Shown: positions 10,359 to 22,500, counted from the first letter of the stretch. The stretch: 64,000 nucleotides of DNA from Tritrichomonas musculus (GCA_039105265.1 JAPFFF010000057.1:372001-436000), one strand, 5' to 3'. Numbers and translations: made by a program. Notes: a model not told the origin generated them from the letters alone.

Positions 10359-12402
10359 CCCATGTTTTCACCTTTGACTATGAGTTTTCCACTTTTGTTA
10401 GGTTTATTCAAATCATATCACCTCATTATAATTTGAATGGATTTTCAGAACTAGATGAAGCCACGCCATCAAAAAAGAATTGTCATATCATGTTTAACAA
10501 TTTCGAAGAAGAAAAAATAGATTTAGCAAATGATAAATATATTTAATTATCATTGTTCAAATTGCGCTTAAGATAAACCAAATGTTTAGGATTTTGAAAT
10601 GAAAATTTGATGATAATTTTATTTCTTGAATTTTTTGGATTAATAGAAAATTTCAAAGTAAATTTGAATACAATTTAAATATTTAAATCATAATATTTTA
10701 ATTATTTGATTATTAAAAACATATTTTTGTAATAAATAAAAGTATTTTTATTTATTATAAAATAAATATTTATTGATAAATTGAGAATTATCGGCCTTAA
10801 GATATCCAATTGAACTCAAATTAATGATATCAGAGATAAGTTTTTGTAACACATGTTTATATATAATTAATACAATAAAAAGGAATAAATAATTTAATAG
10901 AAATGGCGAAAAATGAATTTGAGATTTAAATATTTGTTAAATTCTCTGATATCTAATCCACGCATAATTGTAACAATTAAAAATAACCCATATTTTCAAA
11001 TAAATGAGTTATTTTTTATAAAATATATCTGTATTTTCAAGTTTCAATAATAAACTGAGATTTACAAAAATTATTTTGTCATTTCAATAGGTCAAAAAGA
11101 TTGTGATTTTCTAACTCAAAAAGGTCAAAAAACACATCAAAATGATAGATACACACCGATATTTTTTATTTTTTCAAATTTTGAAAACTTTTTATAAAAA
11201 TCAAATTTTTATCATTTTTTATCATTTCTCATGAAATAATTAAAATAAAAAAATATTTGAGATAAGTTCTAATACATTATTTTGAATTGAATAGAAAATT
11301 ATATCAAAATTTTTATTTTCGTTATATAATAATTCTTCAAATTATCTAAATTAGTCTGATCTAAGTGGAAGTGCAAAAAATTAAATAAAGAGCGTTGGAA
11401 CTTTTTCGGTTGAATTGATTTGAAATAACATTGAAAATTGAAGCCTAATTAGAAAGTTAAAATAAAAATTTATTTTTATGCAATATCTTGTTATGATTAT
11501 TATATAAAAAGCAGTATTCTATTATCATAAAATATATAATATATGACAATAATATAATTCTAAATAAAATTAGCAATTTCTTAAAATTAGTATTGAAGAG
11601 ATTTAATAACAATAAAATAAGCAAATAAAATTAATCATTTTCACTCTTTTTTGCTCTATCAATGATTATTGCTTTAATGGCAAGAATAAATTATTAAAAA
11701 TGTAGTTTTTTGTGTAATTATTATTTTATATCATAAAATATTTAAGTCCAATTTTTCATCTTAAAAATAAAATTCATCAAGAGTTGGTAACTTTTATCAA
11801 ATCAATTTAGCAAAGGCACTTAAGAAGCGCTAGAAATAATGGAAATAATCACTCAAATGAAAATCAACTTTTCGAAATATTATATGAGATGAAAAATATA
11901 ACAACTATATATAAAGATTTTAGTGATTAAATGGATTAAAAATCATTTTTTTGCAAAAAAATAGACACATCAAAATCAACTTTTTGAGGGGAAAAAAATT
12001 AAATTTTCGTTGAAGTAAGCTAAATGAAAAGCACATCCAACAATATATATTAATATAAATTGATACCATCTAATTTTTTTCATATGTCTTAAAATCAACA
12101 AATTAAATTTGATAACAAGATTAAGGAATTTGAGTTAAATTCATAAAATGATAGAGGAACATCTAATATTCATAATCCCAGAATTTGAGTTTCTAAAATT
12201 GATTAAATTTATGAAAATAAATGCAAAATGAAGTAAAAAAGTTATTTAACATTTTGGTAACGATCATGTTTTGTATATCTGAAAAAAGTATTATCGGTAA
12301 AATGATATCACTTATGATATGTTTCATAGAAAATATTTGAAATAAACATTTAACTTTTCCTTTCAAAAGTGGAAAACTCATAGTCAAAGGTGAAAACATG
12401 GG
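10359..12402. mobile_element. 2.04-kb non-autonomous DNA transposon-like element with 39-bp TIRs
   Basis: A perfect 39-bp inverted repeat bounds this stretch: CCCATGTTTTCACCTTTGAC... at 10359-10397 and its complement at 12364-12402. TA lies directly outside both ends (10357-10358 and 12403-12404), which fits a TA target duplication as made by Tc1/mariner-type elements. The 1.97 kb inside is AT-rich and has no open frame that looks like a transposase, so it would depend on an enzyme made elsewhere. Perfect identity of the ends suggests recent insertion. Superfamily is inferred from TA alone. Confidence 0.75.
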
Positions 12403-12472
12403 TATATTGATATTTATTTCACTTTATTATCCTAATTTTGTGTTTATTTTAATGAAGCATCTTGCTAAAAAT

Positions 12473-12553
12473 CCATTCCAAACTTTATTTTATTTATATA
12501 CAAAAATATGTTTGAATTTTTTTGTATATAAAATAAAGTTTGAAAAAAATGGG
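12473..12553. repeat. imperfect 24-bp-stem hairpin
   Basis: CAAACTTTATTTTA...TATACAAAAA on the left faces its complement on the right around 12479-12542, with four extra bases on one side and a loop of roughly 12 bases. It lies between two inverted-repeat elements and beside a GC-rich patch (12545-12590) that I could not identify. Confidence 0.6.
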
Positions 12554-12626
12554 CTATCGTCGCTCCCCAGCCACTTCGCCCAGGACAAATTTTTATTTTT
12601 TAACTGAAAAATTGAATGGAAACATA

Positions 12627-13138
12627 AGACAACTTCGTGGATTAAGGTGGCCGTTAATTAAGTTATCAGAAACTTCCTTGATTCCTCATAAACTTTATTA
12701 TCTTCTCTCAAACTTCCTTTTTTCTTTTGAAACTATATTATCTTTTCTTAAACTTTCTTGTTTTCTCACAAAGTTCCTTAAGATAAACTTTTTGATAATA
12801 AAAAATTTGAAGAGAATAAAAAAATTTTTATTCAATTAATAACTTTTTTATTCAATTATTTTCAAATTCTTTTTGAATTTTGATTTTTTAATTTTTATTT
12901 TTAACTGATATTGTCTTAGTTTTGTTTTGAAGTTTTGCTAAAGAAAAAATCATTTTTATTGTTTATAACTTTTTGAGAGCATTTGAGACCTATTAATTAA
13001 GTTATCATTTGGAAGTTTGAAAGAGGATAAGAAAGTTAAAATCTTTAGGAAGCTTGAGAGTAGATAAGAAAGTTTGAAAGAAATCAAGGAAGTTTCTGAT
13101 AACTTAATTAACGGCCACCTTAATCCACGAAGTTGTCT
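12627..13138. mobile_element. 512-bp MITE with 57-bp perfect TIRs
   Basis: A perfect 57-bp inverted repeat begins AGACAACTTCGTGGATTAAG at 12627-12683 and is mirrored at 13082-13138. ATA flanks both ends (12624-12626 and 13139-13141), a candidate 3-bp target duplication. Inside the TIRs a weaker inverted similarity of AAACTT/TATCTT-rich segments continues for about 100 bases, giving a foldback. Open frames on both strands share a translated piece RQLRGLRWPLIKLSETSLI only because they read the two TIRs; they are not genes. Confidence 0.8.
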
Positions 13139-13272
13139 ATAGAAAAATATCCAGCCCAATAGAATTTGTAAATAACAACAGAATTTATCTTTGAAAAAAT
13201 TGAATAGGTAAACAAATAAATAAAAAAAAATAAAAACTCCAAAATATCTATTTTAATTTTAATTTTATTTTA

Positions 13273-13502
13273 AGGTACAAATCTAGTACGTTTAGAAACC
13301 GCAAGTTTTTTTGACACTTTATTAAAACTAAAGGACATGTTATATAAAAAATATTTTTATCATAAAAATTTTATAAAAAAAAAAATAAAGTTCAGAATTT
13401 CAAATCTGACACGCATTCAAAATAAAACTTTTTCAATAGGGCAAGGGGTCTCAAATATATAACGTGCTTTCTCTCAATCTATAACGTACTAGATTTGTAC
13501 CT
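13273..13502. mobile_element. 230-bp MITE with 20-bp TIRs and TA flanks
   Basis: AGGTACAAATCTAGTACGTT at 13273-13292 is exactly complemented at 13483-13502, with TA immediately outside both ends. It has no coding capacity. Near its right half lies CCCTATTGAAAAAGTTT (minus strand, 13424-13440), which recurs at 31170. Confidence 0.7.
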
Positions 13503-13600
13503 TAATATTTTTATGCAAAACCACATATTTAAAATATACATATTTTTACGAAAAGTTAAAAATAATATAAAATCAACAAATAATTTGCTTTTATATTTTC

Positions 13601-13963
13601 AACGGTACTGCGATCGAATGTAAAGTGTCAAAAAATTGAGAGCAAAATTAAATAACCTGGAAATTCCTAAAAAAATTATATAACAATTAATTTTATATAA
13701 TATAAAATCAAATTCTTTAATGAAATTTGGAAGTAAATTTTCAATTTTATAGACATACCATATGAAAAAAAATTTTTTGAATGGATAAAATGAGTTTTTC
13801 ATTCAAGTTTAGTCAACATAAATCTCCAAATCAAATTAGAAAATCCTTCCAATATTTTAATAAGTTATTATATATGATGTGTTCTATTTATATATTTGGT
13901 TTATTTCGATTATTACAGTTTTTTAAATACTTTTGACACTTTACATCCGATCGCAGTACCGTT
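13601..13963. mobile_element. 363-bp MITE with 33-bp TIRs
   Basis: A 33-bp inverted repeat starting AACGGTACTGCGATCG lies at 13601-13633 and 13931-13963, with one mismatch. No clear target duplication is seen. The interior is AT-rich; a 67-codon open frame reading out of it is not protein-like. Confidence 0.7.
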
Positions 13964-14737
13964 AAATTGATATTGTGACGATGTTACACAAGAAATTAAA
14001 AATATTATTTTATTGTTCATGCTATAAAAAAAGAATAACATATTAGTAATGAAAAATATTTATTGTTAAAAAAGATAAAAACAAAATATTATTTTTGTAA
14101 AATTTTCTTTCAAAAATGATAGAAACCGAATTCATATAAACAGGTTTATTTTAATGAATAAAAAATATAATAGATTCTAAACTATTTTTTTAGGTATAAA
14201 ACAATTGGTATTACTTATAATATTGTTATACTCCTATAAAATTCCTTCAAACTTGAAATTGAGAACCAAAATAAATGCTGAATATTGAGCCAAATGCAGT
14301 TTTCAAAGACATACTTTTTTTGATATATATTTATCATCAGCCAATTCCAATAATTCACCATTAAAAATTAAATATAATATAATAATAAAGCACGTATAAA
14401 GATATCTAGAATAATAATATTATTCTAGAAATAAGTTTGATTTTTGATAAATATACTTGAGAAAGAAAAAACTGTCATTATATTATTTTTTTCTTTTTCT
14501 TTTTTTTTTTTTTTTTTTTTAATATGTTTATATATAATGCATTTGATTATATCACAATTTTATTTAAATGCTAGGAAAATCAGCTTGCATGAATTATTAT
14601 GCCCCGATAAGTATTTTGAAAATAAATTTGGTCATTTCACAATTTTAGAATTTTGCCCAAGTAATATCATTTAAAATTTTGTATTCAAAAAGTTTCTTAA
14701 TTGATTTTGTTTTCAATTATATTTTTTTTTTTTTGCG
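13964..14737. other. AT-rich intergenic stretch
   Basis: No gene seen. Long T runs lie at about 14500-14520 and just before the next ATG (about 14721-14733). The motif ATTCAAAAAGTTT occurs near 14684. Confidence 0.5.
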
Positions 14738-15601
14738 ATGATGTTGTACTTTTCGATTTTTATCAAAATAATAACATCAGCATCAAATAAGTGCAAAGCA
14801 GGTGAATTAATAATACCAAGAGATACAAAAATAATAGAAAACAATGAATATAAAGGATGCAATAAATACACAGGTTCATTAATAATTCCAAATTCAGTTG
14901 AAAAAATTTCTAAATATGCGTTTTATGGATGTTCAGGATTAAATGGAACTTTAACTATTTCAGAAAATATAAAAGAAATTGGGGAATACGCATTTGGTGA
15001 AACCAATTTTGAATCGATTAATTTTTTGGTAGAAAATATCATTTGTAGTTCTAATGCATTTACAAATGTTCCAAAAGTAACTGTAAAGAACAATTACAAA
15101 GATGATTATATATGTGGTATTCAAATAAGAAAATCAGAATCTAATAATTGGTTTAAAAACAATTTAACACTTGTACTATGTATTGCTATTCCTGTCATAA
15201 TTATAGTAATTATAGTAATTATTGCAAGTTGTATGAAGAAAACACCATATGAAAATAACAATAAAACAACAAATCAATCTGATTTAAGTTCAACTAACAC
15301 AATTAACGAAATTCAAAATAATTCAAATACATATAATCATGAAAAACCTAAAACATCTACTAATACAAAAGAAATAAGTATCATTGATAATTATTATAAT
15401 GATCAAATACCAAGTGGATATTGGTCTGATATTGACGAAAAACAAATTTCTGATAATGAATTAACAGAATCTGTTAATTCTAAATCTAGCAATGGATCTC
15501 AAACTAAAACAAATGATCATCAATCAACTTTGGAAGATTCTTCCCCTTTGTCTATTCATGAATCAAATTCTGATTTAAGTTTAAGTTCAAGATCAGAATA
15601 A
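14738..15601 (+). CDS. small BspA-type LRR membrane protein
   Basis: A 287-residue protein. The hydrophobic N-terminus (residues 1-15) may be a signal peptide. Residues 20-115 hold two to three BspA/LRR_5-type repeats, for example SVEKISKYAFYGCSGLNGTL and IKEIGEYAF. A strong membrane segment spans about 143-165 (LVLCIAIPVIIIVIIVIIA) and is followed by CMKK. The 120-residue tail is rich in Asn, Ser and Asp and would be cytosolic. The design is type I surface protein with a short ectodomain and an unusually long tail compared with the large BspA protein at 19564. The first two codons are both ATG, so the start is uncertain by one residue; no TCAYW is close, and a long T run precedes the ATG. 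Confidence 0.8.
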   Translation: MMLYFSIFIKIITSASNKCKAGELIIPRDTKIIENNEYKGCNKYTGSLIIPNSVEKISKYAFYGCSGLNGTLTISENIKEIGEYAFGETNFESINFLVENIICSSNAFTNVPKVTVKNNYKDDYICGIQIRKSESNNWFKNNLTLVLCIAIPVIIIVIIVIIASCMKKTPYENNNKTTNQSDLSSTNTINEIQNNSNTYNHEKPKTSTNTKEISIIDNYYNDQIPSGYWSDIDEKQISDNELTESVNSKSSNGSQTKTNDHQSTLEDSSPLSIHESNSDLSLSSRSE

Positions 15602-15611
15602 TACATTACTA

Positions 15612-15712
15612 ATAGTTTTTTTATTCAAAAAAGTTGCGTTTTATTCAAAAACTGGAAAATTTAATAAAAAATTAGGATTTATTCAAAAAGTTGCATTTTA
15701 TTCAAAAAATTC
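15612..15712 (+). repeat. short repeats containing TTTATTCAAAAA
   Basis: After the stop, a unit like TTATTCAAAAAAGTTGCGTT followed by TTTATTCAAAAA occurs twice (about 15620-15652 and 15678-15709). It lies in the presumed 3' flank. Confidence 0.5.
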
Positions 15713-15867
15713 TGAGACTTTTAAAAAAATTAAAAAATGCATAAAATTAATCCTATCTTTTTTTATGAATAAATAATATCTTTCAAAAATACATTTGTTC
15801 ATGTATAATTAGATAAAAGAAGCAAATCAATAAAAAATCTGCCAGACTGTATCTATCTCAAAATTAA

Positions 15868-18713
15868 TTAATTACTTTTAATTTCGGCTTTTTCATCTTC
15901 ATCGTCATCTTTTTCTTGTGATTCAGCATTATTTGTAAGATTTTCAATATTTTTTTCTAAATTTAGTAATTTGTTTTTTATTTCATTTTTCTCTTCTTGT
16001 AACAAGTCGATTTTATTACTTATTATTTCTTCAAGATTGGCAATATTTTGTTCCATGATTGATTTTTGCGTGGCATTATTAATCGATATTTCTTCGATAT
16101 TCGTTTCAAAATCTTTTTTTGATATTTTCTTCAAATTTTGATTGTTGTATTGCAATATCAAGCGTTAATTTTTCATTAAATCTTTCAATTTCTTCAGTTC
16201 TTCTGTCATAATTTTTGACTTGTCTTGTTATTTGCTCTTTGAAAGAATCAACTTTGTTTTTAAATTCTTCTTCAATCCTTTTGTGGCAAGATTTTACTTC
16301 ATCTATTATTTCTTGCTTTAGATCTGAATACTGTGTTTCTAATTCTTTGATTTTATCATCATAATATTAATAAAGCAATAAAATATATGCAGAGAGCATT
16401 AAATATTTCATTGCTTTATTAATATCTTTTGGCTTTAGTATAGCATTATAATATATCAAGGCAAGTAAACATTGAGCAACAGAATTGTTTTGATTTGCAG
16501 AAAGCTCCAAATATTTTATTGCTTTATTAATATTACGTGGTACATGAATTCCTTGATAATAAATAAAACCAAGAAGGAATTGAGCACTTGGATTATTTTG
16601 ATTTGCTGAAAGTGTCAAATAATGAATCGCTTCTTTGATATCACGTGATATGTATTTGCCTTCATAATAAATTTTGCCAAGAAGAAATTGTCCATTTTGA
16701 TTATCTTGGTTTGCTGAAAGTGTCTAATAATGAATCGCTTCTTTGATATCACGTGATACATATTGGCCTTCATAATAAATTTTTCCAAGAAGATATTGCG
16801 CTCTTGGATATTCTTGATCTGATGAAAGCATTAACAAGCTAATTGCTTTATTAACATCACGTGAAACATATTCTCCTTCATAAAAAATTTTACCAAGAAG
16901 ATATTGTGAATAGGAATTGTTTTGATCTGATGAAAGAGTCAACAAATTAATTGCTTTATTAACATCACGAGGAATAAATTCACCGTCATAATATATTTCA
17001 CCTAGAAGATATTTTGCATCTGAATTGTTTTGATCTGATGAAAGTGTTAAAAAATGTATCGCTTTTCTAATATCTTTAGGAAATGAATCATTAGAAATAT
17101 AATTGAAACCTAGATGGAATTGGGCTAATGGATTATGCAAATCTGATGAAATTGTAAGGTATTTAATTGCTTCATTAACATCGCATGAAACATGTTCACT
17201 CTCAAGAAAAATCATGCCAAGATACATATTTGCATCCGAATTATTTTTTGCCGCTGAAACATTTAAATAATAAAGCTTTTTATCAATATCTTTGGGAATA
17301 AACTCACCTTCAACATAACATAAGCCTATGAAAGCATATAATTCATAAATTTCTCCTTTTTCATTTTTAGAATTAATTAAAAATTCAAGGAAACCTCTCC
17401 TAATATTGATTATTTCTTTTAAATAAGGCTGAATGATATTTTTGTTATCAATACTTATGAAAAAGTCATTGAGCATTTTGCTGATTTTTGGTCTTAATTC
17501 TTCAGAGTTCTCAAAACAATATTTGTAAATATTATAGAATTTAAGGTATTCTAATGGATATTTTGATGAATCAAAATCTGTATTTTCAGTGATTATGAAA
17601 TAAATACTGCTTTGAAAAGAATAACTATTTGATTTCAATTGCTCAGGTGCTGCAAAATAACGACTTCCTATATCAGCAGTCATTACTTCACCATCATAAC
17701 TTTTCAATCTGTCAAAATCAATTAAAATTGCATTGCTTTTTGAATCAACAATAATATTGTTAAATTTCAAATCTCTATAAATATAATCATTCAGATGCAA
17801 ATATTCAAATGCACACATTATTTCTAGAATAATTTTCATTTTTATATTATTATCATGTTTTCCTTTTTCTTTGATTATGAAATTGTACAATGTTTGTCCT
17901 TCAATGTATTCAATTACTATGAATAAAACATTTCTTGTTTTCATTTCTCCATAATATTTGAATAAAAATGGATTATCAAAAGAATTGCTTTTATAAAAAG
18001 AAATCTCACGCTCATATCTTGTAACTGATTCTCCATCATTTGCATTAAAACATTTTATTATATAAAGAAACTGATCATGAATGTTAAACTTTAAATAGAC
18101 AGAGTTGCTTCCTTCAAAACTCAAAATATCGACGAAATCTTCCTAATAATTTTTGGCTTTGTTCCTTTCAGCATCAGAATGCATTTTATATCTGCGATTG
18201 ATTGTTCTTAATTGACTTTTTCGGATAATCAGTTTGATAATTTTCCTTTGAATTTTTTGAGAAAAGTTTGTTTGATATTTGAATTTGTTTTTGGTCATTT
18301 TGACCTTTTCGTAGCATTTCTTCAAATTTGTCTTTGAATTGTGCATTTTTAAAGAAAAGTGTTGTTTGGCCTTTGATTCGGTCAAAAAAGACTTTAAAAA
18401 ATATTAAATCTGTTTCATTGATAATGATTATTTTATAATCAAAAATAAGAAGAAGCAATTTATTGTCATCTGTAACTTTAATTTCGTTTATCATAATTCC
18501 GGTTGTTTTTGAATAAGAATCAATATTTTTTATTACCTCTGCAACATCGAGAATTTGAATATTATTGTTTTTTGGAAAAGCCATAGAAGTATCATAAATT
18601 TTGAAGAGCATTGTATTCATAATTTGGTGGAAAACTTTATCAAAATTAAATTTAATCTTATTTACTAATTCATCAGAGAAAAAAATCATATAAAAATTTA
18701 TAAAATAAACCAT
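15868..18713 (-). pseudogene. decayed kinase-Sel1 gene joined to a coiled-coil remnant
   Basis: Reads as a paralog of the gene at 5566-9429. The first piece (18713-18186) matches its unrecognised N-terminal domain; a frame change near 18140-18190 leads into the kinase part. The kinase keeps YRDLKFNN and DFDR but its IX-X region is degenerate (SFQSSIYFIITEN). Sel1 repeats follow. At 16724-16726 a TTG Leu codon of the repeat motif has become TAG; the frame continues beyond it to a TAA at 16367-16369. Still in the same frame after that stop the sequence reads YYDDKIKELETQYSDLKQ and on into a charged coiled coil, with another frame change near 16140, ending EDEKAEIKSN at 15868. The Sel1-to-coiled-coil junction looks like a deletion or fusion. 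Host gene, non-functional as assembled. Confidence 0.8.
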
Positions 18714-19043
18714 TGAAAAATAATTGTCTCGGAATCTTATGTATTATGAACTGGTTCAACATTGTTCATACTTTTATATTCATTAAACGATGATTTCCAT
18801 TCTGAATCAAATCGTTCATTTTCAAGCTGCAATAGTGTAAGATATTAAAATTTGATAATAATTTTCTGCTAACAAAAATATTTATATTATATTAATATAT
18901 ATTTATACAAGAATTTTATAAACAAATATAAAATAAAAAATATTTTGATTTCCTTAAGATATTACTATTTGTAATTCTATAAATATATATATATCAAAAA
19001 GTTTATCATATGACTAAATATACTCAGAAAAAGTTATCCATTT
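18714..19043. other. AT-rich intergenic stretch, nothing seen
   Basis: No open frame, repeat or RNA gene recognised. Confidence 0.5.
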
Positions 19044-19414
19044 TAAACTAAGTTTTTTAATTATTACCTTATTCACAAAAAAATTGAGAGTTTTTAATTC
19101 AAATTTTCTATGAGTCTTCAGAAAGTAGGACGATAAGTAGGGACAAATTATTTTTTTTAAAATACCATATCTTTCAATTTTGAGAAGATGAAAATAAAAA
19201 AAAAGAATATAAAAAAGTTTTTTATTCAGGAAAAATACCTTTTAAATAGCTTTGGGAGCCTTTGAGGGCTAAACCCAATTGGTTAAGGTAATAGCGGGAG
19301 CCTCGACCTGAAATGAATGAAGGTATTCATGCCTTAATAACTTAAAAAAAAATATTTAGCTTTATTCAAATTTGAGAGGACGATAAGAAGGGACAAATTA
19401 AAAAACTTAGTTTA
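19044..19414. mobile_element. 371-bp inverted-repeat element enclosing a tRNA-like patch
   Basis: A perfect 19-bp inverted repeat, TAAACTAAGTTTTTTAATT, lies at 19044-19062 and 19396-19414; its outer two bases are TA at both ends, allowing a TA target duplication. Inside, the 24-base motif containing AGGACGATAAG and GGGACAAATTA occurs twice in direct orientation (about 19128 and 19379). Between them a GC-richer patch (19250-19340) has CCAATTGGTTAAGG, which resembles a tRNA A-box region, and GCGGGAGCCTCGACC, which weakly resembles a T arm. It does not fold as a complete tRNA. Confidence 0.55.
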
Positions 19415-19563
19415 TATAGACAGAAAATTTGCTAGAAACAATTTGAATTCAAGTGAAATAGGCATAGTCTACAAGACCGCTGAACAATATCTTTTGGAAT
19501 AATAATAAAAAAAAAAAGTAATCTTGAAAATATAAATAAATTATTTATTTAAAAATTATTAGT

Positions 19564-22500
19564 TTATGGATCTTGGTTCATTTCTACTTCAGCTTCACTT
19601 TTATCTCCATTCCTTTTATTTTTAAGAATAAAGTAAACGACGAGGGCTACGATTAATGCAACTACAACAATACAAGCAATTACAATTCCAGCAATAGCAC
19701 CACCACTGAGCTTGCTTTTATGGAGAGGATTTCCGCAGAATGACTTTCCTTCGTAATTACTTGACGTATGAATTCCTTTTCTACTCGGAATTCCAATGTC
19801 GCAGTCACAATCAGGTTGATCACGTCCGATGTATCTAATATCTTTGAATTTGGTGTCTTCAAAAGCATTTCTTTCGATCTTTAAGTAATAGCTTCCAGAA
19901 GGTTTCATTGCGGAGTTAGATCGATCCATGATAATTAGTAATGTACCATCTTTGAATCCAGTGCATCCTTTGAAGGCAGATTCTTCAATTGATAATTCAT
20001 TGTCCATTATTGAACGGAATGATAAAGTTCCTGAGAATCCTGTGCAATCAGCGAAAGCATATTCGCCAACTTTTAGAAGATAAAGTCCAAAAATCAATGA
20101 GCCATTTAATCCACTGCATCCTGTAAAGGCATACTTTTCAATTACACTTAATGATGAGCAGTTAAGTGGACCAGTTAATCCATTGCAGTTATAGAAGGCA
20201 TATTCACCAATTTTGATAAATACTTCATTGGATAATTCTCTGAAGATTAATTGTCCATTTAATCCTATGCAGTTATAAAAAGCGTATGATCCAACAAATC
20301 TTGAATGGTCATAACTGGACAAATCTACTGAACCAGTGAATTTGGCGCAGTTCTTGAATGCTTCACGGCCAATGTATTCTAAATCATTTTTAACTTGGCC
20401 ATTGAGAAGTGAACAATCGCAAAACGTTCCTGCTGGAATTTCTTTAATTGTTGCTGGAAGTGTAAGTTGGCCATCTAATGAAGAGCATCCTTTAAATACA
20501 TTGCTTGATGTTTCATATCGTGTTGTAGTAGATCCATCTGGATTAACTTCTTTTATAGCTTTCTTTAATTGGCAACGAATTGGAATGTTCAAATCACCTT
20601 TGAGTCCAGAGCATCCATAAAAAGCACCTTCATGTAAATATATGGTATAGGAATCTACTCCATAGTAATCAATAATTTTAATTCCATTAAGTCCTCGGCA
20701 ATCACGGAATGCATATTTGCCAACTTCTTCAACATTTACATCGAAGTTTAAGCTTCCTGTTAAAGAGCCGCATCCCATGAAAGCGCGCTCTTTAATAGTT
20801 GTTAATGAATATGGAAATGTAATTGGACCTCCTAATTTGGCGCATTCTTGAAAAGCTCCCTCGCCAATGCTAGTTAATCCTTCAGGAAGAGTTAGATTCT
20901 TAGTAAGTTGAGAACATCCATAAAATGCATAATCTTCAATAGTAATAGAAGAAGTTGAATCTTCTATGCGAGATAATATTGTAATTTCTTTAAGATTTTC
21001 ACATTGATAAAATGCATATTCACTTATTGTTTTTACTCCTGGTGGAATTACAATTGACTCTATTTTCTTGCATTTGTAAAAAGCAGCATTTCCTATTGAT
21101 GTAAGCTTGGAATTTGGAGATATTGAGATGCTTGGAATGTTAGAGCATTCTGAAAATGCCCGATCCCCAATGGTCGTTATAGAATCTGGGATGCTAATGG
21201 CACTATCAATTAATGACATTCCGACAAATGCGTCAGTCGGAATGCTGTTAACATTACCTAATTGCAAGGTTTTTGGATGGCACCCTCGAAATGAATCTCC
21301 GTAAATTGTAATCGAATCGTTGCCAAATACCAATGTTTTAAGAGCCGAACAATCTCTAAAAGCATCATTTTTAATTGTTGTTGTAAGATCTCTATAATCA
21401 TAAACAATCACTGGATTTCCATCTGGACCTGTCTGAGTTACTTTTATTGTTTGTGTAAAAGTAGTCCCTTCAATTGTCAAAGATTCTATCGGTGTATTAG
21501 CAAATGAACGACTTTCTAATGAAGTGACGTATTTTGGAATGACGAGTTCTTTTCCAATATTTGAATTTCTGAAGGCATCAGTTTTAATTTCAAGTGGTAT
21601 TGAGTACTGCCTGTTAATTTGAAGCTCATTAATATTAGGGCAATTTGAAAAAGCGTATTGAGAAATTTCGTTAATATTAGGAGGAATTACTAGTGGGCCT
21701 GTCAAACCAGATTTTGCAAAGGCATATTGAGGAATTGACATTGCATAGCTAGTTGGAATAGTTTCGTAATCATTAAAAGGACTGATATCAAAGGTTACTG
21801 TTCCTAGTTGATCGCATGAATAGAATGAATACTCACCTATTGTTCCAAGTGTTATTACATCATTATCTTTTCTTCCAAGAATTGTGATATTAGAGCCTAA
21901 GTTACGGCAGTATTGGAATGCATAGCCGGCAATATTTTCTGATTTGATCGTGTCGTAATGAAGTAAAATATCACCATCAAAAGCATATCCGGAAATTGAA
22001 TCAACAAAGAGCTCTTTGTATTTTTCATCTGTTGCTCCTTTTAATGAAACGCAATTGCGAAAAGCATCGTCGCTGATTGAACTTATATGTGGTAAATGTA
22101 AATATGTGAGTCCAGTGTCCATGAAAGCTCTTTTTCCAATTGATGATCTTACTGTACTATAGATTGGATCTTCTACTTTTAAGCCTCCGCTTAATTTTTT
22201 GCAATTAATAAAGGCAGCTTCTTGAACTGATCCATCAGCTAAAATTAAAATTCCTTCTTTTGCTTCTAAATTGAAACAATTTCTAAAAGCAAACTTATTA
22301 ATATTTTCACTTGTGATAGAGGTAAAATCAAGGTTTTCATCACCTTCAAACGCGCTCTCGCTGATAGTTTCTGAGTACAATGCTTTTGAGTCACCGACGA
22401 CTTTCAATTGAAATAGTCCTTCAAAAGCTTTTTGACCAATTGATTCAAGTTTTGCTTTTGAATCAAAGGAAATTGATTGAAGATTTGAATCCTGGAAAGC

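Noticed and set aside
12545-12590. GC-rich patch suspected to be a small RNA gene
   Set aside because: It does not fold as a tRNA, lacks a polymerase III B box, and I could match it to no known RNA.
12540-13159. Two open frames on opposite strands sharing RQLRGLRWPLIKLSETSLI
   Set aside because: The shared peptide is just the 57-bp TIR read from both ends of a MITE.
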